A DNA stretch of 5,228 nucleotides from Oligoflexales bacterium (GTDB taxonomy: Bacteria; Bdellovibrionota; Oligoflexia; Oligoflexales; Oligoflexaceae). The first letter of the stretch is position 1, and every line of letters starts with the position of its first letter. The position numbers and the translations under genes are program-made. Where the stretch lies: positions 1-5,228 of the forward strand of contig JADFZC010000221.1 in assembly GCA_015232735.1 (NCBI GenBank). Reading direction: 5' to 3'. Below are positions 1-5,121 of this stretch, in pieces. Under the pieces are notes generated by a model. That model made no database searches, had not been told where the DNA came from, and saw only the letters and a list, made by a program, of their open reading frames with translations.

Positions 1-26
1 GCCGATGGCGTGATAAACCTGTGCCG

Positions 27-1388
27 CTAAGCGCCCAGGCCCATGCGCCCTCTGCTGATAGGAAGTCTCCCTACGGCCGCCAGATTTTGAAGCGGAATGG
101 CTACAAAACGCAAAAAGGGCATCAGCATGGCGATTATGAGGACAGCAAGCATAAGTGCGGCGGAAGTTCCCCGCATCGGCTTGTTCAGAAGAGTATGCGC
201 GTGCACCCAAAGCTCCGTGGCTGCCGCCAGCAGAACGTCCGCAAAGAACAGCCCCACGACATATAGCCAGACCAGGGACAGACAGGAACTGGCAACTATG
301 ATGTTATGTCTTGTGTACTCATATGAATTTTTTTCTTTAGTCCTTTTTGGATGCAGAAGCGAACTTAAAAGACCGCCGGCAAGATGCGCATTTGCCCGAT
401 CCAGGATATCCAGGGATGCGAGCCAGCCTTCGGCCGTTTTGATGACGGGGCTCCGCCACAGGGGACAGATGCTGAATACGCCTATCATGGCAAAGGCCAC
501 GGCCAGCTGCCCGGTGAATGTGGACAGGGAGTTGCCGCCTTTTATTCCCCAGAATGCAAATGCCAGAAGCCACGGGATCACGATGGAAACCAGATGATAG
601 CGGACAATGGCGGACTTCGACTGCATCAGAATGTCATTGTCGTGAACGGCAAGCCGCAGTACACATAACCCGGTGATGCGCATGCTGCCGCCGACGAAGC
701 TCGAACCTGCGCCTGAAAGAGCGGCCATCTGTATCATGGCCAGGACGCTTGAAGCCAGGGAAAATGCGCATGAAATTTTTAGAAGAAGGATTTCCGGAGC
801 TCCGATCTGCGCTGTCAGGACGGATGGTGTTATCTTATTGCCGAGGCTGACAAGAATTGAAAGACAAAGTGTGGCGATGCACAGTACGATCGTTGTGAGG
901 GGCGATATGAGACTGCGGCCGAAAATTCTGGCTGCGGGATGAATCTCTGACGCGTGATAACGTATGAGGGGAATATCGAGAACGGATGTCAAGGCACCAA
1001 ATATTTTTCCGATGGAACCTTCGGCGTGACCGGACGGGGTTCCCGCATACTCATTCAGACGCACGGCGATGCGGCCGTCATGATGGGCGATGAATTTTTC
1101 CTGATGGAGACGCAGCAGAAGGTTGATCGCCCCCCTGAAATCAAGTCCATGGCTTCCGCTCAAGTGACGGCCCAGAAACTCGCTTATTGTGCAGGGATTC
1201 TGCCTGAGCTCACAAAGTGCGCGATATTCGGCCTCTGTGATCGAAAGATAATCTGGCGACCCCGCACACCTTACGATTATTTGTGTCTTGGCGGCGACAC
1301 CGGAGATGAAAGGGACCACCCATAAGATTGGCTCCGTTTCAACTTGAGGACGGTCGGGCTGCTGAGCAGGGCTTATTGAATGATTCAT
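27..1388 (-). CDS. Polytopic membrane protein, degenerate M50-type (peptide zinc metalloprotease-like), probably catalytically inactive
   Basis: The product is 453 residues. Residues about 44-103 look like a small winged-helix module (segment SITEAEYRALCELRQNP, then a GAINLLLRLHQEKFI helix), as seen before the protease domain in 'putative peptide zinc metalloprotease' members of M50. About six hydrophobic segments follow (roughly 159-183, 199-226, 261-282, 291-309, 361-388, 409-426). The pattern GG-x5-G, then HDND, then a basic stretch leading into segment 3 matches the layout of that family. So does SICPLWRSP followed by LASLDILDRANAHL, which resembles NxNPLLRxDGYY...IPNLRERA. Where HExxH is expected the protein reads IQMAALSGAG, and the metal-binding Asp motif is lost, so no peptidase activity is expected. 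This assignment rests on pattern comparison by eye. I chose the start at 1388 because a TATAAT promoter (1444-1471) lies inside the longer reading that begins at 1454, and the extra 22 codons are AT-rich and weakly protein-like. AAGG lies 11 bases before the chosen ATG, which is a weak ribosome site. The alternative start is 1454. The gene ends at TAG; partners further left are outside the window. Confidence 0.72.
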   Translation of the reverse strand: MNHSISPAQQPDRPQVETEPILWVVPFISGVAAKTQIIVRCAGSPDYLSITEAEYRALCELRQNPCTISEFLGRHLSGSHGLDFRGAINLLLRLHQEKFIAHHDGRIAVRLNEYAGTPSGHAEGSIGKIFGALTSVLDIPLIRYHASEIHPAARIFGRSLISPLTTIVLCIATLCLSILVSLGNKITPSVLTAQIGAPEILLLKISCAFSLASSVLAMIQMAALSGAGSSFVGGSMRITGLCVLRLAVHDNDILMQSKSAIVRYHLVSIVIPWLLAFAFWGIKGGNSLSTFTGQLAVAFAMIGVFSICPLWRSPVIKTAEGWLASLDILDRANAHLAGGLLSSLLHPKRTKEKNSYEYTRHNIIVASSCLSLVWLYVVGLFFADVLLAAATELWVHAHTLLNKPMRGTSAALMLAVLIIAMLMPFLRFVAIPLQNLAAVGRLPISRGRMGLGA

Positions 1389-1443
1389 ATCAGTTTTTGC
1401 CTTAAGAATATTCTGATGTTCAAAAAGTAATGTGTTACTATTT

Positions 1444-1471
1444 ATTATATCCATTTATTCATCAAGTTCAA
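1444..1471 (-). promoter_or_regulatory. Sigma70-like promoter for the M50-like gene
   Basis: Reading the minus strand, TTGAAC (1471-1466) is followed after 16 bases by a perfect TATAAT (1449-1444). Transcription would begin near 1437, giving a leader of about 49 bases before the ATG at 1388. This would make the M50-like gene its own transcription unit, separate from the ferritin-like gene upstream. No strong terminator is visible between the two genes, so read-through is also possible. Confidence 0.55.
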
Positions 1472-1548
1472 GGAAACCTCGTCCTTCAGGGCCGGGTTTA
1501 CCAATCAGGCAATGCTCCTCAAGCGAAATCAGGAAAGCATGAGACGGG

Positions 1549-1986
1549 TTATGAAAGGTTTTGGATCATCCCCGCTATCATATCGATGTGGGTGTTCTCT
1601 TCATCAGCCATCATGCGAAGGATTTCCTTCAATTCGGGAGACTGGGCCTTGGTCAGCAGTACTTCGTAGAAATGCTTGCTGGACACCTCAAACTCATATG
1701 CCTTTTTCAAAATTTCCTCCGGCTTGAATCCCATATTCAAGTCCAGCCATTCCCGCTCCCATGACGGCCAGTTATTCAGAAACTTATCATCGATCAGGAA
1801 ATCTTCGCAAAAATCATGAGTGAGAAGATTCTTAAGATCGGCAACCTTTTCAAGATGTCTGTTCTCCTGGTCGGCAAGACGCAGCAAAAGCTCCTGTCCG
1901 GTCCGATCCGGCATTTGCCTGGATAATTTTCTGTAAAAATCGCAAATAGACTGTTCACGGTTCATTGCAATGTCAAATAGATTCAT
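1549..1986 (-). CDS. Ferritin-like diiron protein (rubrerythrin-type four-helix domain without rubredoxin)
   Basis: The product is 145 residues and entirely one four-helix bundle. Expected carboxylate-bridged diiron ligands are visible: Glu11 in the first helix (AMNREQSICDFYRKL), Glu41 and His44 in DQENRHLEK, Glu100 in the third helix (AYEFEVSSKHFYEVL), and Glu130 and His133 in DEENTHIDM. Helices 1-2 and 3-4 repeat the same layout (Glu six residues before Phe-Tyr, later ExxH), the pseudo-twofold symmetry typical of rubrerythrin and ferritin-like proteins. There is no C-terminal CxxC rubredoxin centre, so electron transfer would need a partner. Known relatives reduce peroxide or handle iron in anaerobes; which applies here cannot be read from sequence. 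The start is ATG at 1986, with AAGGAGA seven bases before it. A longer in-frame start at 2037 would overlap the small gene upstream and lacks such a site. The ATG follows the stop of the upstream small gene by one base. Confidence 0.9.
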   Translation of the reverse strand: MNLFDIAMNREQSICDFYRKLSRQMPDRTGQELLLRLADQENRHLEKVADLKNLLTHDFCEDFLIDDKFLNNWPSWEREWLDLNMGFKPEEILKKAYEFEVSSKHFYEVLLTKAQSPELKEILRMMADEENTHIDMIAGMIQNLS

Positions 1987-1987
1987 T

Positions 1988-2128
1988 TTAATGTCTCCTT
2001 TTAAAAAAAATGGTCTGAGCCTTCTGACAGGAGTCACAGCGAATTCGTCCCTCCTGATATTTTAGCGGCAGTTCCCCGCAAAAAATCCAATTGACCGGGA
2101 CGATGTCAGAATCACAAAAATCTATCAT
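1988..2128 (-). CDS. Small cysteine-containing protein coupled to the ferritin-like gene
   Basis: A 46-residue reading with ATG at 2128 and AGGA nine bases before it. Cysteines lie at 5, 17, 31 and 34; the last two form CDSC within GRIRCDSCQK, and WIFCGELPLKYQEG precedes it. The layout suggests a small zinc-ribbon-like or iron-binding knuckle, but one CxxC plus two spaced cysteines is not diagnostic and I do not recognise a family. The C-terminus is basic (FFKRRH). The stop codon is one base from the ferritin-like start, and the A/T run and Shine-Dalgarno of that gene form the last codons, so the pair would be co-translated. A longer reading from TTG at 2221 exists but has no clear ribosome site. 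The gene is short enough that it could be a chance leader reading; the coupling and the cysteine pattern are the evidence for it. Confidence 0.5.
   Translation of the reverse strand: MIDFCDSDIVPVNWIFCGELPLKYQEGRIRCDSCQKAQTIFFKRRH
1994..2000 (-). promoter_or_regulatory. Strong ribosome binding site of the ferritin-like gene
   Basis: AAGGAGA on the minus strand sits seven bases before the ATG at 1986 and decides that start over the upstream in-frame one. It lies inside the last codons of the upstream small gene (…Lys-Arg-Arg-His-stop), so ribosomes finishing that gene would release right at this site. Confidence 0.85.
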
Positions 2129-2368
2129 GATCAATATTCCTGATTTGAATGGCGAAATACTTGACAGATAAGGCTTGCTGAAAATAGTTCCGGTTTCTCT
2201 TTCATCATGCTTTTCAGGCAAACCAGGGGTGGCACAGAATCTGGGCCTCTGGATCAGTTTTCAACCCGGCGTGAAATCGGACCTGGGCGGCTTTGTTTTG
2301 AAAAATGCATTAAAATCAATAAATTAAAGCATTATCATTTTTGGAATGCCTGTTGCAGAAGGGTATCA

Positions 2369-2388
2369 CCGTCAAGATTTTTTGACGG
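2369..2388. repeat. Inverted repeat, 7-base arms, overlapping the -35 of the lipoprotein promoter
   Basis: CCGTCAA (2369-2375) and TTGACGG (2382-2388) are perfect inverted copies around a six-base spacer, GATTTT. The right arm contains TTGACG, the proposed -35 hexamer. It could be a DNA operator; it is not followed by a T run on either strand, so it does not look like a terminator. Confidence 0.6.
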
Positions 2389-2410
2389 AAATAAAATCGG
2401 TCGATTTTAT
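2382..2410 (+). promoter_or_regulatory. Candidate sigma70 promoter of the lipoprotein gene
   Basis: TTGACG (2382-2387, five of six to consensus) is followed after 17 bases by TTTTAT (2405-2410, four of six). Transcription would start near 2417, about 28 bases before the ATG at 2445. Support comes from the spacing, the position and the two inverted repeats overlapping it. Confidence 0.45.
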
Positions 2411-2412
2411 TT
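2389..2412. repeat. Perfect 11-base inverted repeat between and over the promoter elements
   Basis: AAATAAAATCG (2389-2399) and CGATTTTATTT (2402-2412) are exact inverted copies separated by GT. It begins the base after the preceding inverted repeat ends, and it covers the -35/-10 spacer and the proposed -10. A near-palindrome of 24 bases in this position is the classic layout of a repressor site. It lies just upstream of the predicted transcript start, so it is more likely a DNA site than an RNA hairpin. Confidence 0.65.
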
Positions 2413-2433
2413 TATTTGAAACTCTCCATATAT

Positions 2434-2438
2434 GAGGA
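2434..2438 (+). promoter_or_regulatory. Ribosome binding site of the lipoprotein gene
   Basis: GAGGA lies six bases before the ATG at 2445, good spacing that supports this start. Confidence 0.75.
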
Positions 2439-2444
2439 AAAATT

Positions 2445-3233
2445 ATGAAATCAAATTCAGTTCAATCAGCGCTTTCAGTTGGAAGCAGGTTTCTCTTTTT
2501 TACGGTCATGGTCCTTGGTTTGGGCATCGTGGGCTGTGACGAGGAGAAGGAAAAAAGCGGCATCGATGGCGGAACTCTCAAAGAGCAGCCGGCGGCGACT
2601 CATGCTGCCAGTCAGCCGGGTGAAAAGGCAGATGAACCTGTCCTGAAGGATCAGCCTGAAAAGGACAGATGCATGTATATGTCAGGTATGGCCTCGGCGG
2701 CGTCAGCCACGGCTGACGGTACCACCATGTATGAAGGAGGCGGAATAAGCATTCAGGGGTGCGATTCCGGAAACGTCTATGATATCAATCATACAGTCAA
2801 TCCGAGTACTGACGAGATAATGGGGCTCTCGTGCAGGATAAATGGCAAGGTGACGAAGGAAGTCAAGAGTGACAAGCCAGTAAAAATTGATGATGAGCCG
2901 ACTCTTTGCGGCTTCAATGTGGAAGTTGTAAAGCCGCAGCCCGCGGCCGCTTCCTCGAAAGACAGATGCAGGCTGGCCTCCGGAGTTGGCTCTTCTGCAT
3001 CCATGACACAGGACGGATCGACCTTTTATGCGGGCGGAGGATTCAAATGGGAAGAATGCGATTCGGGAAGCGTCTATGAAACCGTTCACACTGTCAACCC
3101 CAAAACTGACGAGATAACAGCCATTGCATGTCTCATAGATGGAATTCCCACAAAGGAAGTCAAAGTCACATCTTCTGTGAACATGGATAACGAAGCCGAG
3201 CTGTGCGGCTTCAATCTTGTGCTTGTAAGGTGA
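2445..3233 (+). CDS. Lipoprotein with two tandem four-cysteine modules, function unknown
   Basis: The product is 262 residues. Residues 1-30 are a type II signal peptide: a basic/polar start, a hydrophobic core (FLFFTVMVLGLGIVG) and a lipobox IVGC, so Cys31 should be lipidated. Asp32 follows the cysteine; in E. coli Asp at +2 favours inner-membrane retention, but that rule does not hold in every phylum. Residues 33-72 form a charged, Pro/Glu/Lys-rich linker. Two modules follow, 73-163 and 172-262, about 54% identical by hand count. Cysteines are at 76, 106, 130, 155 and at 175, 205, 229, 254, with spacing of 30, 24 and 25 in both copies. That suggests two disulfides per module in the periplasm. 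Shared motifs are KDRC, DG-x-T, GGG, CDSG-x-VY, HTVNP-x-TDEI, TKEVK and LCGFN. I do not recognise the family. The gene stands alone, with its own promoter region and terminator. Confidence 0.88.
   Translation: MKSNSVQSALSVGSRFLFFTVMVLGLGIVGCDEEKEKSGIDGGTLKEQPAATHAASQPGEKADEPVLKDQPEKDRCMYMSGMASAASATADGTTMYEGGGISIQGCDSGNVYDINHTVNPSTDEIMGLSCRINGKVTKEVKSDKPVKIDDEPTLCGFNVEVVKPQPAAASSKDRCRLASGVGSSASMTQDGSTFYAGGGFKWEECDSGSVYETVHTVNPKTDEITAIACLIDGIPTKEVKVTSSVNMDNEAELCGFNLVLVR
2661..2933 (+). repeat. First copy of the duplicated four-cysteine module (residues 73-163)
   Basis: This 273-base segment encodes the first 91-residue module, with Cys76, Cys106, Cys130 and Cys155. It aligns without gaps to the second copy at 2958-3230, an offset of 297 bases. 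Stretches such as GACAGATGCA, GCGATTC and ACTGACGAGATAA are still identical in DNA, pointing to an internal duplication that has since diverged. Confidence 0.85.
2958..3230 (+). repeat. Second copy of the duplicated four-cysteine module (residues 172-262)
   Basis: The second 91-residue module has Cys175, Cys205, Cys229 and Cys254 at exactly the spacing of the first copy, and it runs to the C-terminus. Differences cluster between the conserved motifs, for example GGGFKWEE here against GGGISIQG in copy one. A short Ala/Ser/Pro linker (residues 164-171) separates the copies. Confidence 0.85.
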
Positions 3234-3252
3234 AAAAAAAGCATGACTTAAT

Positions 3253-3289
3253 GGGCACGCGGCATGTTTTTGCGGCGTGCTCTGTTTTT
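3253..3289 (+). terminator. Rho-independent terminator after the lipoprotein gene
   Basis: GGGCACGC (3253-3260) pairs with GCGTGCTC (3275-3282), eight pairs with one G-U. Three more pairs (GCA/TGC) extend it inward past one mismatch. TG and then TTTTT (3285-3289) follow. It lies 19 bases past the TGA at 3233. On the opposite strand the stem is not followed directly by T residues, so it mainly serves the plus-strand gene. Confidence 0.75.
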
Positions 3290-3357
3290 ATTTGGTAAAA
3301 AAAGGCTCTGACTGACCCTATATTGAAATTGATCTGGCGGTTTCAGCGGGCATCCGC

Positions 3358-5121
3358 TTACTTTGTGTATTCTATTTTTATGTGAAGCGGCAGGCCGCCG
3401 AGCGTGGAGTTTGAGTGAAGCTCCTGTATCTTGTTATTGTATACCCTTACCTTGAAATCATCAGAAGCGTTTGCCACCTTGTAGGTTGAATCGGCGGTTT
3501 TGGCTGTCGCGATAATTGAAATAATATTCAGATTCGTGGTGTCGAAATCCACGACATTGTTCCAGCCTCCTGTGGAGGAGCCTGTGACGTGTTCCGAAAA
3601 ATTCCTGGAGCGTATGGGAGTTCCGTTGTAGGTTGGCGCTTTCGTGAAATAAGTTCCGGCCAGATTCAGAAGATCGTCCTGGAAACAGACGGAAGATGAG
3701 GGACTTGACTGGCAGTCTGGTATGCTTCCCTTCAGTTCGCCGATGTCTGTCGTGCCGGGATCCCCCTTGTCTCCCTTGTCCCCTTTGCTTCCGGCTTCTC
3801 CTCTTATTCCCTGATCCCCCTTGTCTCCCTTGTCCCCTTTCTCTCCTCTTATTCCCTGATCCCCCTTGTCCCCTTTATCGCCCTTTTCTCCTTTCTCTCC
3901 TCTTTCTCCCTGGTCGCCTTTGTCTCCCTTTTCTCCCTTTAAACCAATTGGACCCGGATCTCCCTTTTCTCCCTTTTCTCCCGAGGAACCTGAGTCGCCT
4001 TTATCACCTTTTTCCCCTTTGTCCCCCTTATCGCCCTTTTCGCCTTTTTCACCAGGGGAACCTGGATTGCCTTTCTCGCCTATATCGCCCTTCTCCCCCC
4101 TTTCACCTTTTTCCCCTTTGTCTCCCTTATCTCCCTTTTCGCCTTTTTCCCCATCCTTGCCGGTTTCACCCCTGTTGCCTTTTTCACCCTTGTCTCCCTT
4201 ATCGCCCTTTTCCCCTCGTTCTCCTTTTTCACCCGGAGATCCGGTGTCGCCCTTATCCCCTTTGTCCCCTTTATCCCCCCTGTCACCTTTTTCACCATTT
4301 TTGCCTGGAAGTCCCGGATCACCCTTTTCCCCTTTCTGACCGTCTTTTCCGACAGGGCCCGCATCCCCTTTGTCTCCCTTGGCACCCTTGACTGACAGGG
4401 GGCGGTAGAGCGGAATTATCTGCGTTGTGTCGGAAGATTCAAATTTGAGGGCAAGCTGGTCGTATGGCATGTCAAGAACACTATCGGGAATGGGATTTTT
4501 TTGCCCCAGGATGCTTGTGAACGAACATGTATTGTCCAGAATCGCATCTTTGAACTCGCCGCTCCAGAGAGATGTGCCGTCATCGTACCTGACGATGCTT
4601 ACAAAATATGTCACCCCGATATTGCATATGGTGGCCTCTCCGGCGCATGGGCAGGAACCATCAAAGTATATCATGGCCGTTCCCGCTGATGAAGCGCCCA
4701 GGCTGCTTTCGGAAGTTATGCCCGGGTCCCGCCTTTCATAAATCATCGAAGGCCTTATTCTGGGTTCCCTCCCTGACAGGACGGAGTCTCTGTTAAGATC
4801 GAATCCTATGACGGGATTTGATCTTTTTCCCGACAACAATGATTCGGGGCCTGTAAGTGTGACTTTGCCTCTTGTCCTTATTTCCCCCTCAGCACTTTCG
4901 GAAGAAAGGCCGCTCGCGTCTATTTCGATATTTTTAACATATCTTCCGTTGGCAAGAACCAGGATTCTTTCCTGCAAATCATAGTGGTTCAGTTCCTTGA
5001 AGACAAGATCGACGTCGAATGACACTTGTGCGTATCCCCAGGCGGGGCATGGAAGGAAAAGCAGTGTCAGAAATAGGACGATTTTATTAAATCCGGACTT
5101 ATTGAAGCATTTGTTCCCCAT
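3358..5121 (-). CDS. Secreted collagen-like protein with 71 Gly-X-Y triplets and unknown flanking domains
   Basis: The product is 587 residues. Residues 1 to about 31 are a Sec signal peptide: lysines at 4, 8 and 13, a hydrophobic core IVLFLTLLFLPCPAWG, and likely cleavage near WGYA/QVS. Cys25 is preceded by Pro, so no lipobox is present. Residues 32-245 form a mixed domain with Cys157, Cys159, Cys166 and Cys199 that I do not recognise. Residues 246-458 are 71 unbroken Gly-X-Y triplets. Lys fills Y in about 41, nearly always followed by Gly-Asp or Gly-Glu; such pairs form interchain salt bridges that stabilise bacterial collagen without hydroxyproline. Proline is scarce. Residues 459-587 form a Ser/Thr/Asn-rich, probably beta-rich domain with Cys470 and Cys479 that could trimerise the stalk or bind a ligand; it resembles phage-fibre or adhesin tips only in general character. 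The start at 5121 has GGAG five bases upstream. A fibrous surface or extracellular role is inferred. There is no LPXTG, autotransporter or other anchor. Confidence 0.88.
   Translation of the reverse strand: MGNKCFNKSGFNKIVLFLTLLFLPCPAWGYAQVSFDVDLVFKELNHYDLQERILVLANGRYVKNIEIDASGLSSESAEGEIRTRGKVTLTGPESLLSGKRSNPVIGFDLNRDSVLSGREPRIRPSMIYERRDPGITSESSLGASSAGTAMIYFDGSCPCAGEATICNIGVTYFVSIVRYDDGTSLWSGEFKDAILDNTCSFTSILGQKNPIPDSVLDMPYDQLALKFESSDTTQIIPLYRPLSVKGAKGDKGDAGPVGKDGQKGEKGDPGLPGKNGEKGDRGDKGDKGDKGDTGSPGEKGERGEKGDKGDKGEKGNRGETGKDGEKGEKGDKGDKGEKGERGEKGDIGEKGNPGSPGEKGEKGDKGDKGEKGDKGDSGSSGEKGEKGDPGPIGLKGEKGDKGDQGERGEKGEKGDKGDKGDQGIRGEKGDKGDKGDQGIRGEAGSKGDKGDKGDPGTTDIGELKGSIPDCQSSPSSSVCFQDDLLNLAGTYFTKAPTYNGTPIRSRNFSEHVTGSSTGGWNNVVDFDTTNLNIISIIATAKTADSTYKVANASDDFKVRVYNNKIQELHSNSTLGGLPLHIKIEYTK
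3748..4386 (-). repeat. Collagen Gly-X-Y coding repeat, 71 triplets (9-base unit)
   Basis: The coding strand is a degenerate 9-base repeat (GGN-RAN-AAR type) running 639 bases without losing the glycine register. The plus strand is therefore pyrimidine-rich, with pure pyrimidine runs such as 3881-3911 and 3959-3982. Synonymous codons are mixed (AAA/AAG, all GGN forms, GAC/GAT), so most units are not identical in DNA. The plus-strand readings rich in Ser-Pro and Leu-Pro across this stretch are shadows of it. Confidence 0.92.
3797..3870 (-). repeat. Recent 45-base tandem duplication inside the collagen repeat
   Basis: A 29-base exact repeat occurs at 3797-3825 and again at 3842-3870, offset 45 bases (15 residues, five triplets). 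It encodes the twice-occurring GDQGIRGE blocks. The flanking bases differ. Unlike the rest of the domain, where synonymous codons have scrambled the repeat, this pair is still identical in DNA, so it looks recent. Confidence 0.8.

Larger units (their letters stand above)
2129..2444. other. Divergent intergenic region between the small gene and the lipoprotein gene
   Basis: This 316-base stretch separates two divergently read genes. Its left two thirds (to about 2365) contain nothing I can assign: no convincing coding reading, RNA gene or riboswitch, and only weak matches to promoter hexamers on either strand, such as TTGAAA at 2298-2303 followed by AT-rich sequence. The right third holds two adjacent inverted repeats and a promoter for the lipoprotein gene, listed separately. 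The promoter for the minus-strand small gene and ferritin-like gene should also lie here, but I could not place it. Confidence 0.6.

Noticed and set aside
97..1325. Several plus-strand readings of 90-166 residues opposite the M50-like gene
   Set aside because: They lie opposite a well-formed membrane protein, lack ribosome sites and show no domain-like composition.
1467..1502. Weak stem (AAACC/GGTTT) after the ferritin-like gene as a terminator
   Set aside because: Short AT-rich stem with a large loop and no T tract on the minus strand.
2230..2245. Sigma54-like TGGCAC element on the plus strand
   Set aside because: At the correct spacing the -12 position reads GG rather than GC, and the downstream ATG is some 200 bases away.
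2703..3089. Minus-strand 128-residue reading opposite the lipoprotein
   Set aside because: The plus-strand reading has a lipobox, a ribosome site and a duplicated domain; the opposite frame is a shadow.
3345..3358. Hairpin AGCGG/CCGCT next to the collagen-like gene stop as a terminator
   Set aside because: Only five pairs, and no T run follows on the minus strand.
4273..4281. RGD tripeptide in the collagen stalk as an integrin-binding site
   Set aside because: In a domain made of G-D-K/G-D-R triplets a single RGD is expected by chance, and nothing indicates an animal host.
3696..4391. Long plus-strand readings rich in Ser-Pro-Leu or Leu-Pro-Phe
   Set aside because: They are the complement of the Gly-X-Y codons in the minus-strand collagen-like gene, which has a signal peptide and a ribosome site. 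The low-complexity plus readings have neither.
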